In this document: positions 43,804-55,975 of the stretch, piece after piece
Position numbering within the stretch: position 1 is the stretch's first letter
Layout: the number at the start of each line of letters is the position of its first letter
Assembly (NCBI GenBank): GCA_024364735.1
Contig: JAGFNQ010001182.1
Location: 89,817-153,816 of the forward strand
Direction of reading: 5' to 3'
DNA: 64,000 bases
Origin: Boesenbergia rotunda
Lineage: Eukaryota > Streptophyta > Magnoliopsida > Zingiberales > Zingiberaceae
The notes under the pieces: model-generated
Told to the model about the DNA's origin: nothing
Seen by the model: the letters and a program-made list of their open reading frames with translations, nothing else
Databases searched by the model: none
Translations under genes and position numbers: made by a program

Positions 43804-44625
43804 ATGGCTGTTAAACTCCTCCTCATTGCACTCCTTGCCTTGGCTTCAGCCAGTGCAATATTGGCTTCCGATCCTAGTCCCCTGCAGGACTTCTGCGTCG
43901 CTGATCTTAAATCAAAGGGTATGCATACGTGCATTTTTTAACTTTACTCTGGTTTAACAAAATCTTTCCTCTCCCGCTAGTATTATATATAATATATATA
44001 TATATCGATATTTTAATTTGCAGTATTCGTCAATGGATTTCCATGCAAGAACATGGACGACGTGAAAGCGGAAGACTTCTTCCGTAGCGACCTTGATAGG
44101 CCCGGCAACACCAGCAACAAGCTCGGCTTCGCTGTCACCCAAGCAAACGTGAACCAAATCCCAGGGTTGAACACGCTCGGCATCTCCTTGGCTCGCATTG
44201 ATTACGCACCTAACGGTCTCAACCCTCCTCACACCCACCCACGCGCCACGGAGATCCTCGCTGTGCTAGAAGGACAGCTCTACGTTGGCTTTGTGACCTC
44301 CAACCTCAACGGTGGCGGCAACCGCCTCTTCACCAAGAATTTGAAAAAGGGTGATGTGTTTGTGTTCCCGCAGGGCCTCATCCACTTCCAGTTTAACACA
44401 GGGAAAACTAATGCGGTCGCGTTCGCCGGTCTCAGCAGCCAAAACCCAGGCGTCATCACTATCGCCAACGCTGTGTTCGGGTCGAAGCCGCCAATTTCTG
44501 ATGATGTGCTCGCCAAGGCTTTCCAAGTGGACAAACACCTTATTGACTGGCTCCAGGCCAGTTCTGGACCGACAATTACAACTAATAATAGAAACCAGCT
44601 GCTTTGGAATAAATCATATACCTGA
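43804..44625 (+). CDS. Germin-like protein (cupin), two exons: 43804-43918 and 44024-44625
   Basis: Intron 43919-44023 (GTATGCAT...ATTTGCAG, 105 nt, phase 1) gives a 238-aa protein. Residues 1-22 form a signal peptide (MAVKLLLIALLALASASAIL), so it should be secreted to the cell wall. The mature start has the germin Cys pair (FCVAD and GFPCK). The cupin metal site is complete: NPPHTHPRATEIL supplies two His and Glu, and QGLIHFQ the third His; germins bind manganese and form hexamers. RNTS-like site NTS (GNTSNKL) can be N-glycosylated. Germin-like proteins act in cell-wall and stress responses, with oxalate oxidase or superoxide dismutase activity in some members; the activity here cannot be told. 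The C-terminus (TTNNRNQLLWNKSYT) is about 10-15 residues longer than usual. It is the only apparently intact host gene; a decayed 5' copy lies just upstream. Confidence 0.93.
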
Positions 44626-45179
44626 GTTTCCTATTTAGGCCATCTTACATTACATGTGTTGGAATAAGAAAGCTAACACTAGCGTGACTACTGTTAGCAT
44701 GTGATGTTATAATTATATATGTCAGTTGATATCAATAAGTAACACAATATAACCAGGTTGTGATGTTATAATTACCATGTGATGTTATAATTAGCATGTG
44801 ACTGCTTCCAGTTGTGATGTATTGAAAAAGAAACACACTATAACCCGGTTGGATTTATATATGAATACTAATTACTAAGAAGATCCTACATAGGTTTCGC
44901 GTTTGATCAATAAGTTTGGTATTTCAAATTCATCCGCATAAGTTTCTTTGAGATCCCATCATCCAAATGAGCCGAGATCGGATCACCGAACTGCTCCTTC
45001 TGCTTATTAAAATTGCATCCAAATGATAGGTAAACATATAGGTGCGAAGAATCAGACACAAACCAGGACATAAAATTGAGTAATTGAATCCAAACAGATC
45101 TTACATCTTTAAATTGAGTAATTGAATCCAAGTTAATTGTAAGATCAGACGGAGGGAGCTTACATACTTGATTTTTTAT
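44626..45179 (+). other. Germin-like gene 3' UTR and intergenic
   Basis: Likely poly(A) signal AATAAG at about 44662. Short repeats: GTGATGTTATAATTA three times (44700-44805) and GAGTAATTGAATCCAA twice (45077 and 45117). No gene. Confidence 0.55.
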
Positions 45180-45752
45180 GAGAAAATTACATTGTTAGTC
45201 CCATAAATTATATTTTTTTCTTCCTATTTTAATTATGTTATCTATAAATTCACGTTCTTAATATATTAATTTACATTGTTTTTCAATTTCAATTCTTTTT
45301 TATTCTGAATTTGAATTGATCATCGATAATTGCCTACTTAGATATTAAAATAAACAAGGAATAAAAAATTTTCAATAAGCTTTGGTTTGGGTGAAAAAAA
45401 TACCATGGGTGTAATATTTCTTTTTAAGAATTTTATTTTATTGGTTTTATTTTTATGGTGATATGACTTTGATTTTGTGTTCCTTATTTATTTTAATGTC
45501 CAGGTGGACTTAAAAATTTGTCACCTAGGCTATTTGTCCATCAAAGTAAAAATACTCAAATTCATTTTCCATATTAACATTGCGACGGTCAGCTAGGTAA
45601 TTACCGATGGTCAATTAGAATTTCGTACAAAAAAGAATTGAAATTAGAAAATAATATAAATTAATGTACTAAGAATATAAATTTACATATAACATGATCA
45701 AAATTGGGAAAAAAAAAGTATAATTTACTGGACTAAAAATATAATTTTCTCT
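45180..45752. mobile_element. MITE with ~125-bp terminal inverted repeats
   Basis: 45180-45304 and the reverse complement of 45626-45752 match over nearly their whole length with few changes (GAGAAAATTACATTGTTAGT... against GAGAAAATTATATTTTTAGT...). The middle is ~320 bp and non-coding. Flanks are TTTTTTAT (45172-45179) and CTTTTTAT (45753-45760), 7 of 8 alike, suggesting an 8- or 9-bp target duplication (hAT- or Mutator-like). Non-autonomous. Confidence 0.82.
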
Positions 45753-46440
45753 CTTTTTATTTGTATATATCATTTGAGATCATTTTATTGACTAACTTTT
45801 ACTTTACTAATTAAAACTTTGCTTGTGATTTTCTATTTTTGATCACAATCCAGTACCAATAAGTAGTAACATTATACTTTTGTGATTGGAAACTATTGTC
45901 TTCAGAAATTTCTCTTCAATGTAACTGAACACTAGTGGAAAGAAGGTCCCGAATGATAATGAAATGTAAAATTTCTTCCACTAGTGTCGTTGTTCATAAT
46001 GCATAATTAAAGCCTGATGCTGGCTGGTTTTAATTTCTTATATCGATAGCAGTGACAGATAAGTGATAATGACTCTAATTTACAAATCGTGACCTAGAGA
46101 TATTATCCATGTCATCGGTTATCTTAACCGAGGATTTATCCTGGAGCCCAGGTTGTCGAACCCTCTGATTGCTCAATTTTGCTCTACTCGCCTACTTAGG
46201 TTAACTTTTGATAATACAGAGTTAGTCCAAACAACATATATAATACCAAAACTATGCTTGAACAATTATAATTATTCATCTTAACTTCGAAACTGATTGG
46301 TTTCCCAGTTAGGTTTATGCTTAACTATGAGTTTATCCTCATTCCTGAGTAAAAAATTATCCTCACAACCTTCTTTGGCCGAAGGTTCTCTCTCTGACTT
46401 AATTTGCCTAATTACTCAGGAATTACCTTACTCCGGTGTC
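45753..46440. other. Intergenic
   Basis: AT-rich, no supported gene or repeat. A short inverted pair, ACACTAGTGGAAAGAAG and AATTTCTTCCACTAGTG (45930-45987), could fold. Confidence 0.5.
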
Positions 46441-49361
46441 TGTTAAAATTGAAAATAATTTTACAGAAAATATAAGAAAAATTTTCAATATTTTTAGAAA
46501 GATTTATGGGATAAATAGGCTCGAGGTAAACTAATTATGAATTATTTAAGAAAAATTTTAATTTTTCAAAATATATATATATATATATATATATACCGCC
46601 GACCCTGCCTTCAGCCCGACCCCTTTCCTCTCTTCATCTTCGCCGACGCCGAGCCGCCCTCCTCCCTCTCCCGTGCTCTTCTCTCTCAGGATTACATCGA
46701 CGCCGCTGATCGACGTGCCGCCCCGACCACGAGACGCCGGTTCCCTACCCCGGTTCATAGCCGTCGCCCACTCATCCTTCCCCCTTCTCTCCGCTCGAGC
46801 TCTCACCTGACACCATCGCTGATCTGCCACTTCCCTCCTTCTTCGACCCATCGGTGCTGAGCCGGCCATCAGATGGCGCGACCCTCCCGTAGGCGAACCA
46901 CATGTCACCCTCTCCATTGCCTCTCCTGTGGCGAGGACCGTGGGTTGGGAAGCTAGACGCCGACACCACCATCGACCCCTCTCTTGATATCGATTTTCTT
47001 TTCGGATCCCTAATGTCCATGAGTAAGTCACACAGTTTTCTTCTCTCGATGTCCTCCTCACGAGCTCTCTGACCCTGACAAAATTGAGGTGTGGCTGTTT
47101 TCCAGAGGATGGAGCTTGGGCTAGGTGGTTGTTCTCCATACACTTGCTAGAATCATATCTGAACAGAGGAGTCCCAGTGGCAGATATGTTCCCTGTGATC
47201 ACGGATCCGTCGCATCTCAGGTGAGTCCTGTGATGGATTAGTTTATGGTTGAATCACTTGTTCTGGTAATGATGGATTGTGTTTTCGGTATGAGTTTGTT
47301 TGTTTTTCTGATCAGTATAGAAATTCTTTTTTTTCTTCTTTAAAATAGGTGTTGTTTTGAGGATTGGAGTTGTAGTATGAATCTTTTGATCTGGGGGTTG
47401 TGGATACGGGCTTGATCCTGATTGTAAGTTCAATTCTGATTTCTGTTTTGATATTGATGATCTGCCTTGGGCTCTTGGAAGTTTTGAGTTGGGGTTGTTT
47501 CAATTAGTTAATATTGGTTGGGGTGGTGTTCTTGTGAATGTGTTGATGGTAAGGTGTAACTTTCAACTCAAGGATTAGAATTGAGTTTAGAAGTTCACTT
47601 TGCTTGTAGCTTAAGAGTTGAGTTTGATCTTCTTACCGTGTATTCCTCGAATCTAGTAGTTATTGTGTTCGAGGATTGGGTTGTGAGCGTGGTGGTCTCT
47701 TGGTTTAGATCGGGATTTGACTTAATAACCCAAATGGTAATAATTAGGTTAAAAAGAAACTATTGGGATCTAATTAAATGGATATTGTAATTAGGGTTAA
47801 GCCTTATTATGTTTAATAATTAGGTTACACATTTTGTTATTTGTATAAAGAGTTAAAATTTGCCCATGATACAGGACTTTGATTTGGGTTCGCACCTTGA
47901 TCGTGAGGGGAGTTCTATTTATTATAGACTATATTTCGAGGCGGATACTTCTTGCTTGCTTCTATAGTTCGTTTACCTTAAATGCATGGTTTTTGTTTAT
48001 CTAAGTAGGATGTTTTACATTAAATTTGTTCTCCTTGTTTTTCCTGCTTGATACTTATTCTTGCTTGACTTTTGAGTAATAATTCAAAATATTCAGTTAT
48101 ACAGTCCCATCTCTTGGTTTCTGATCTAAGAGTTTCGCGTGTACGCGTGTACTGTAGAACTATCATTTGATCTATCTAGGGTTTGGTTGACATTAGATAA
48201 ACCTACCTAGTAAATTAGTGCATGTTTATTTACTTTGGTGTTGATTGTGTTTCGTATCGTGATGATTGCATGATTAGTGGCATGCACCATAACATTGTTT
48301 GCATGCCGACGACCACTGACTCCCTTGTGGTTGAGATGGGTTGTCGATCTTATTTCCTATCATGTCACGTTTAGTTGGAGTTGTGAGCAGACAGTTGATA
48401 CTCCCCAAATGTTTGGAGTCCCCACAGGTATTTTGGGGTTTTATAGATACAGGTATTATGACTTTTCATACAGGGTCACAGGTATTGTGGTGTATCTGCA
48501 TAGCCACAGGTTTTGACGCTTGTATCTTGTCTACTCAACCTACACAATGTAGCGATGGTTGGCATGTGTACAAAGCAGATCATCGCATCATGTGCATATT
48601 ATGCATTGTGCATTTGTTTATGTTTGTTGTACTTGTTTGAGCTATAATTGTTGTATTTGATTGACAAGTATATTCAGTTATGATTTGTATTTATTATATA
48701 ATCTGAATCTGCTTGGTAGTATTAACAGTTTATTGAGGTATTAGGGGATTTTGATCATGCCCCTACGTGTTTCATTAATTTTCATGTATGTTTTATTCGT
48801 CCAGATGCATTTGATTTATGTTCTTTATTCTAGGGATTATATACCCTTGTTTAATATGCTTGATTTACCCTTTTATATACCATACATTAATCTGTTCTTA
48901 TACCCATAGAGTCCGCCCGAACTCACCATCCCCCGTTCTTCCTTTTGTTTCAGATAGTCGATAGTTGTATCTCGTGCCGCTAGAAGAGGATCTAGCTGCC
49001 AGTTTCCCCGCTAGAGTAGTTTCTTTCCGTTTCCGTATTTTCATAGTAATTTTATCGTATTAGTGTCGCTTTTGGTTTGTTATCTTTTCGGATAATATTT
49101 GACTTTTCTTTAGACGTATATTTATTTTACTTCCGCTGGATTTTGATTTGCCGCACTCAGTTTATGCAGACTTATTTATTATGTCTTTTATTTGTTACTC
49201 AAATTATTTAACTGTATAGTTGTGATTGTATTAATGTCAGTCGAGTGTGACTGCACTTTATATGTGTGAAGATGTATATATGTATAAGTTTCAGATTATT
49301 CGCCGTACAGGGAAGATGCTATCCGATTTTCGAGCGAGCACGGACCTTTGAGGGAGTGATA
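46441..49361 (+). repeat. Degenerate long LTR related to the solo LTR at 50353
   Basis: Starts TGTTAAAATTG, has an (AT)n run at 46570-46594 and a GC-rich leader, and shares ordered words with 50353-54685 (GATACAGGAC, CTGCTTGATACTT, CATGCACCAT, TGAGCTATAATTGTTGTATTTGA) and with 31247-31988 (ATAGAGTCCGCCCGA, CCGTACAGG.AGATG). The end is blurred near GGGAGTGATA. No target duplication found. Open frames at 46537-47202 on both strands are GC-rich leader sequence without domains. Confidence 0.6.
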
Positions 49362-49800
49362 GATCATAGTGACCCACCAGAGCTTCTTCTACCAAGTATT
49401 TGGTCTCCCTGATCACGAAGACTTTAAAATCCCCCGAGTCACCTATCAGATGTTTGATTCGTCAACTCATCACTTTAAACTCTCCTTAATGATCTCTTCC
49501 TTTAGATACACATCAAAATAAGAATATGTGAGAAAGAATAAAATTTTCAAAAATGTAAAGTTATCACATGTAAGTTTTCAAATCAATTTTTGAACTATAT
49601 TTTTTGAAAAATTTTAAATTATTTTAAAAATATTTTCAAACAATATTCAAAGTTATTTTAAAAAATATTTTTAAAAATATTTTCAAATCAACTATGAAAA
49701 ATTTGACAAAATAATTTTGGAAAGGTATTCTAAAAATGTTTTGCAAGGTAATTTAAAACAAAGTTTAAATCATTTGCAAAATAAGAACAACTTACAAATA
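49362..49800. other. Intergenic, AT-rich
   Basis: Contains many AAAATATTTT-like words around 49600-49720. No gene. Confidence 0.5.
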
Positions 49801-50130
49801 CACTAAAAAAAAGGACATTTTGCAATGAACTTTACGACGAATTTATAAAAAAATCCTCAAAAAATAATTTGCAACAAACTCTACGATGACAAATTTTTCG
49901 TCACAAATAAGTTGTCGTCAAACTCTATGATGAAAGCGAGATTCATCACCAAATCTATGACGAATTCATTTTTGTTGCAAATCTATGACGAAAATGAGAT
50001 TTGTCCAGATTTGCGATTTATACTATAGTTACAATAATTTTTGAATGAAAAATTTGTCATCGCAAAATTTGTTGCAAAATATAATTTTTTTTCACAAAAC
50101 CTCCCCATTTATGCATTGATGACATATTTA
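49801..50130 (+). mobile_element. Possible CACTA end with subterminal repeats
   Basis: Begins CACTAAAAAAAAGGAC and then carries repeated words of the type CTCTA(C/T)GATGA and TCTATGACGAA about every 30-40 bp, as CACTA subterminal regions do. No gene and no clear right end. A non-autonomous or truncated element is likely. Confidence 0.45.
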
Positions 50131-50352
50131 CAAACAAACTTGTATACAACATAATTTCAAATCAAAGAATACACAGAACAACAACCAATTAACAACACAA
50201 AATACCCAATCAACCAAGTTCAAAACACAATACCATATTCAACATAACTGATTCAAAAGATTCAACAAGATCCAAAGCAAGTTCTACAAGTCTCATAAGC
50301 AAATTCACAAAAAATCCCAAAATATCCAATAAAGCTCTGTTAGGACCAAAGG

Positions 50353-53300
50353 TGTTAAATACAACAACTTAAAAACCCGGTTCAGAAAATTTTTCAAAAA
50401 TTTTTAGGAGGGGTTTTAGCATTCTCGGGTCTACGAATTAAGTTTAAAGGGGGTTTTTGTTAAAACCTAAAACTTATAGGGATAATTTAGAAGAAGACCC
50501 TAAACTAAGGGCTTAAGTTAGATTGGCTAAAATAGGAGGGTTTAGATGCAAAATGACATCCCATCATATCCATTTCTTCGCTGTTTCTCCATGCGATCGT
50601 GCCCCCATGGGCTAGATCGGATGGTAAGACGCCTGGCCGATTTGGTCGAGGTCACAGGTTCGAGGGTCGCTAGTTACGCACGGGGATAAAACCCTGGTCT
50701 GCTGGCATTAATTCCCTCGACCCCAGGCACCTCACCACACCAGTGATAACCGTGGTTTGCCTCCCTCTGGAAACTATGCGGCCGGGATCAGGGGTCGCTA
50801 AGGTAGCGGTTCCACCTTTTTTGGTCCATGCGATCATGATCGAGAGGCTGCCCTTCTCTTCTTCTTTGATCACCCTCACACAATCTCCTCGCCTTTGCCG
50901 GTGGTTCTTCTCCTCCCATTCATGATCGTCGGTGCCTGTTTTCCACACTCGAGCTTACTTTCGCTCAACCACAATCGATCGCGCCACTTTACGAATGCCT
51001 TGAGATCCCTAGGCCTAAGATCGATCTAGACGTGAGCCAACCTCCACCTTCCATCTCCGACCACGGTGTAGCTACCGTCACCTCCGGCAAGGTGGAATCG
51101 CACTAGGATCCAAGGGCAGGTGCTAGTTCCATGCCCTACCCGATTCTTACCATTGTTTTCATGGTTGTGCACAAGAGGCCGCCAGCGGTTTCTATGCCCA
51201 GATCATGGGTGGTGATTGTCGGATTCCAGCATATCAGGGCAGAGGGGGAGGAAGAATAGATGTGTGCGTGGCTTACCTCAGGTAAGATTTGTTGATTAGG
51301 GTTCCTTATGGATGGAATTGTTGATGAAATGATTGGGTTTCGATTGGTATTGATGAATTGGTTTTGATCGGACCTCTGTTGGTGTTTCTGTATGAATTTG
51401 GTTCTTCTTGATCTTGAATGGAATTGTTTTAGAATGATACATGATCTATGTGATCGGATTTTTGGTTTAGTTGAATTCCTTGGTTCCTCTCATGCAACTA
51501 TGAGTTGGCCTCTGAATTAGTTTTTGTTTGGGGTTTTGGCATCGATCTTGTGAGGCTAGGTGACATGATACCATGTAGGATTCACTTAAGATAGAGTAGT
51601 TGAACTGGGTCTCCGGTTTGAGCAGCGGCTTGTGATATGCAGAGTCCAAGCTGTTTGTGTTGGGTTTTTGTTTGTCATGTTGATGCTATGAAAAGCTTGC
51701 CGTGAGCTAAGGGAGTAGATGGTTTCTTTGATTGGGTTGTGTTTTGCTTCTCTTGTGCCATGAGTTTTCCGAGCGAATTTCCCTATTCTTATCCTGTTTT
51801 AGTTGCTACCATGTAGTTATTTAGGGAAGTGATCCTAGTTTTGCGGTTGGAAATCATGTTCTTGATACTTTGATCAAAGCTGTTGGCCTTAGGAATTTTG
51901 TTCTATTTTTGGTGTTCTATGCCAAGAGGTTCATCTTGCTTAGCTCATGTTGTTGTTGGATATAGTGTGAATGGAAAGGGAGATGGTGAGGAAAGAAGTT
52001 CTATTGTGAATGAGACTTTAGTCCCACATTAGGAGTTTCAAGTGAATGAAAAGTGAGGTGGAGAATAAAGAGGCACCATTGTGAATCAGACTTTAGTCTT
52101 ACATTGGGAGTCTCAAGGCATAATTATTGGTTTATATTGTTTCACAAGCATGTTAGTTATGAACAAATGCATGGGGAGAGGCTCTCTCTCACGCGTGGGT
52201 GTGCAGGGGAGGGGGGTGCAAATCCAGGGTCCGGATTTGTACTGAACCAAGTAGACTTGTGTGCGTGCACGACCTGCGTGCGTCGAATGCCCGACCGATC
52301 GGGGCAAAATTTATCCAAGCGGATGAACCCCCGCGCACCCACGCGTTCCCTTGATAGTGTTCGGGTACTTCATCAATTCGCCACGAGCAACGAGTGCTTC
52401 GTTGTGTGGTCGTGGTCCCACTATTGTATCCTGAGAGGCAGAAGCACCGTCAGAGGAGGACAAATCTGTTTCAAGGAAACTGCGTTACGCAGGCCTCAAC
52501 AACTTTTCAAGACCGATTCAAGAAACCTACTCGGGAGATTCTAGGTCGGGAACTCCTGCCCGGGAGACTGCATTCTGCATAAAAGACAGCTCGGGTCATT
52601 CAACAGCTATGTTGAAATTTCTGTAATTTCAATTTAATTTTTGTTAACTCTCCAAAAGGAGTATTTCCTCCAACAGTTGTCTAACTTGGTTGGGAGTTAG
52701 TTGGGTGTTGAATCTGTGGGTTGTCGTGCCCAGTCATTGTAATGGTTTGTTTTGGATTGGTGTAATTCTTGAGATTTCATTGTTTTCAGCTATAGGTTTT
52801 GTTCTTGGGTTTTGGTATAGCTGTTGGAAATGGTTTCTGTTCTTGTGTGAACATGTGTTAGTTTGAATTTTAAGTTTACTTGAGGTGACCATATTGGGTT
52901 AGGCTTAAGCTAAACCTAAGAGGGGACCTAATCATGATGATTCAGTTACTTGGACGGTAATAATTTAATTTAAATTAATTAGGTGATTACGAAAATTAGG
53001 ATTACTATTGATTATGGTAATTGGGATAACCATAGATACGATTTAGGGACTTGATAATCTAGTTACTATTTGTGTAAATAATTAATTAAATATGTCCTTT
53101 GATACAGGACACTGATTTGTTGCGAATATTGGATGGTAGATTCTCTGCACTTACAAGCACCTACTTTGGAGGCTGATACCTTTGACTTTATTTTTGTAGA
53201 TACTATTATTATTTCTATGCATGGTTTATTATGGATAGTAGTAGGATATTCTTTATTTGTCTTTTGTTTTCCTACTTGATACTTGCTGCTTGACCTTTGA

Positions 53301-54685
53301 GATACTCAAAGTTTATTTTTAACATAGTCTCAATGCTTGATACTCTTATTCTATTAGAGTACACACGTGTGCACGTTTGCATAGGGTATTTATATGTCGT
53401 ATGATACCTGTCATTGGTTGATACCATACATTAATGCATATATACCTATTAGCTTATTTGTAGATCATGATTGATGTTTTCAGACTTGTGCATGTCATAT
53501 TGAGGTTAGATTGATGGGTGTTGCATGTGTTAGTGTCATGCACCATCGTTGTATTATTGCATACCAAGCAACCCTTGGCTCCCTTGCTGGTTGAAATAGA
53601 TCATCAGTTATATCAGGATCTGCACACACTACCACTCATGAGGTAGTGGTATTATTAGGAAGGTGTGTGCAGTTGCCCTGTCAAGACTTCGCTCGACCAC
53701 TCATGGGTAATAGTATCCACAGTATGGTAGCAAACAAGGATCCCTCATTTTCCCGTGATATGAGCAGATGAGAGCAGTGCTCCCCAATATGATTTGGGAT
53801 AGGATAGGTGTATCCTCGGTCAGCATCCTGTATACTCTATCACTCAAGAGCAGTGACGACAAAGTGCATACAGTTGTCATAGCCCTACCCACTCGACCTC
53901 ACCCATGGCCAGTGACGGTGGCTAACTGGCGTCTGGGGTGACTATGTCATTGCATCATGTGCATGGATTGTATTTGTTTGTATTTGCTACATTTGTTTGA
54001 GCTATGATTGTTGTATTTGAATGACATGCACATACATGAGATATCTTGTTTGCATATAGTATAATGACCTTTCAGGTTCGGGGGTTTACGACCTTCATAC
54101 CCCGCAGGCGGGTTTCACATTGGTATGTACTTACATGTAGTTACCTGGTCATGTATTCTAATTATTCCTATAAGACTGTAGCTGTTTAATTCTGTACTAT
54201 TTTTGTATAACTTTTTTACAGTCATGCATATCTATCTGTATGTATACCCGTGGAGTACCCCTGACTCACTACCATTTGCTATATTTTTTATTTTTCAAGC
54301 TGAGATACCTGGAGTCGCCAGGAGAGATCCTAGTGGCTAGTCCCTCTACCCTTTAAGTTGACTTCACTATGGTATTTGTATTACGTATGTGTGTTTTGGT
54401 ATTTTTATCTATTTCTATGGACATGTATTGGTATTTTATATTTTTTTATGTGTGCCCAGAGAGTCTTATGTATTGGTTGCTTTGTTGTAAGTTAGGTCGA
54501 TCCACAGTCAACTTAGTTTTGGTATATTTGTGTTGTATTTTCTCTTTTACTTTCCTTATTCCAACTGTATTGGTTGAGGTATCTGTTGATTGTGTAGGCC
54601 CTCTATATTTGGTTTTGGATTGTCCATTGTACAGGAGAGGTGTTGTCCGATTTTTATCGGACGAGTGACTCCTCGGAGTGTGACA
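50353..54685 (+). mobile_element. Very long solo LTR, 4333 bp, target duplication AAAGG
   Basis: Starts TGTTAAATAC and ends GGAGTGTGACA; AAAGG is repeated at 50348-50352 and 54686-54690. No gag or pol inside, so it is a solo LTR, probably Ty3/Gypsy (chromovirus type by its TGACA end). Open frames at 50670-50948, 52053-52544 and 54369-54668 show no domains. The related LTRs at 46441 and 31247 define a family. It contains a tRNA-like stretch at 50605-50665. Confidence 0.87.
50605..50668 (+). repeat. tRNA-like stretch inside the long solo LTR
   Basis: GGCTAGATCGGATGGTAAGAC resembles a Pol III A box context, and GGTCACAGGTTCGAGGGTC a B box, at tRNA-like spacing. No cloverleaf with a proper acceptor stem is evident. 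Possibly an embedded SINE head. Confidence 0.35.
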
Positions 54686-54690
54686 AAAGG

Positions 54691-55096
54691 AATTTAGATA
54701 TTTCTACAATAATATGATATTGTCAACTTTAGGTCTAAGCTCTCATTGTTTCGCTCCTGGACTCTACCTAAAAGGTCTCATACAAATGAAGATATCTATC
54801 TCTTATAAGTCCATGATCCTTTCCATATGTTTTCAATATAGGACTTTGTTTGCAACCATTATAACTCAAAAATCTCTTCTCAAATGAAGGACCACTATTA
54901 TTTTCAAGGTTCATGCCTCCTCTCAAGCATTGGGTCACTCTTGGTCTGTTTAGGGTCTCCTCTCGAGTATCAAGTTACTCTTGACCTACTTAGGAACTCC
55001 CTTATTTCGTTTAAGGTTTCACCCACATGGTTTGATCTGGATCATGGCTCTAGCTCGTGCTTCTTCCGGCGGTTAATCTAGTAAAATGCAACATAG
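54691..55096 (-). other. Possible internal leader of a minus-strand Copia element
   Basis: Lies on the internal side of the minus-strand primer site at 55097. Repeated wording (CTCTCAAGCATTGGGTCACTCTT, CTCTCGAGTATCAAGTTACTCTT). No coding signal. Confidence 0.35.
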
Positions 55097-55108
55097 CTCT
55101 GATACCAA
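55097..55108 (-). other. Primer-binding site of a minus-strand Copia element
   Basis: GCTCTGATACCA on the plus strand is the reverse complement of TGGTATCAGAGC; ATTGTTACAAATC follows, so on the minus strand an LTR ending TAACA precedes the site. Confidence 0.7.
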
Positions 55109-55975
55109 TTGTTACAAATCTTAATTGCTTTAGCCCTATCCCCACTCTAAGTCTTATCTTTTCTAAAATGTGCGGGTGAAAATGTCTATGAATAATGACT
55201 CCTCTATTTTCTTGGTCTAAAAAACACTGTTGAAATAATGAAATAGTTAGAAATAAATTAAAAAATTAATGGGAGAGTTAAAAAATATCAATCTACGTGT
55301 ATGCTTAGCGATATTAATAGAGCCTCTTGCATATATCACAGGCGAGTCTCTAGAATTATAAGTTTGATTTAACATATTTTGTTGGCACTTTTGTTTGCTC
55401 TGGATTGCTCAAAAATAGGATATCCTAGTCTAAGTTTCATTGATGATGCAGGGTGGCTTTTTTTCATTGTTTTTTTGCATGATTAAGTACATGCCGGATA
55501 TGATCGCCACATTTTTTTCTTAAAAAATCATTTTATTTCCACCTCTTCACTCGGGTTCCAATTGAATATCCGCTAGAATTGAAAAATAATAATTGATCAT
55601 ATATTAACATTAATTTCATATATAAATTGAAGGGTATATATATACCTTAACCTCGATCCACCAGAGCTCTTTTGTGGGTGCTAAAGTGCTTATATATGTC
55701 ATTAAAGTCATTCCCCAATGGTTATTCAGTATTCTATTTTAATATCATGAATAACCATATAGAATTTTCAAATATATCGTAAAGATACAAACAAATAATT
55801 TTAAATAATTAAGGTAGTTAAAAAAAATAAAATATTTTATAATACTTGAGAATTTTTTAGCAGGACTATAGACTCTCGAGTGTCTATAATATTAGCAACC
55901 GAGTGTCTAGCTGAAGGAATATGCATGCGTACTGCCTAATGTATTGGCGAAGATATTGAATTTTCGAGCTCTAGG
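55109..55975 (-). repeat. Probable Copia LTR remnant (5' LTR of the minus-strand element)
   Basis: Placed by the primer site at its edge only; the far boundary is not found, and part of the stretch may be ordinary intergenic DNA. No gene. Confidence 0.35.

Noticed and set aside
44266..44538. Minus-strand ORFs opposite the germin-like gene
   Set aside because: They are shadows of the coding exon with no protein features.
46537..47202. 107-aa and 214-aa ORFs on opposite strands
   Set aside because: They cover a GC-rich LTR leader and an (AT)n repeat (IYIYIYIY); no domain.
50605..50680. A functional tRNA gene
   Set aside because: A- and B-box-like words are present but no cloverleaf with acceptor stem and anticodon arm could be drawn.
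52053..52544. 163-aa ORF in the long solo LTR
   Set aside because: No domain; inside an LTR with exact target duplication; Cys/Arg-rich composition looks accidental.
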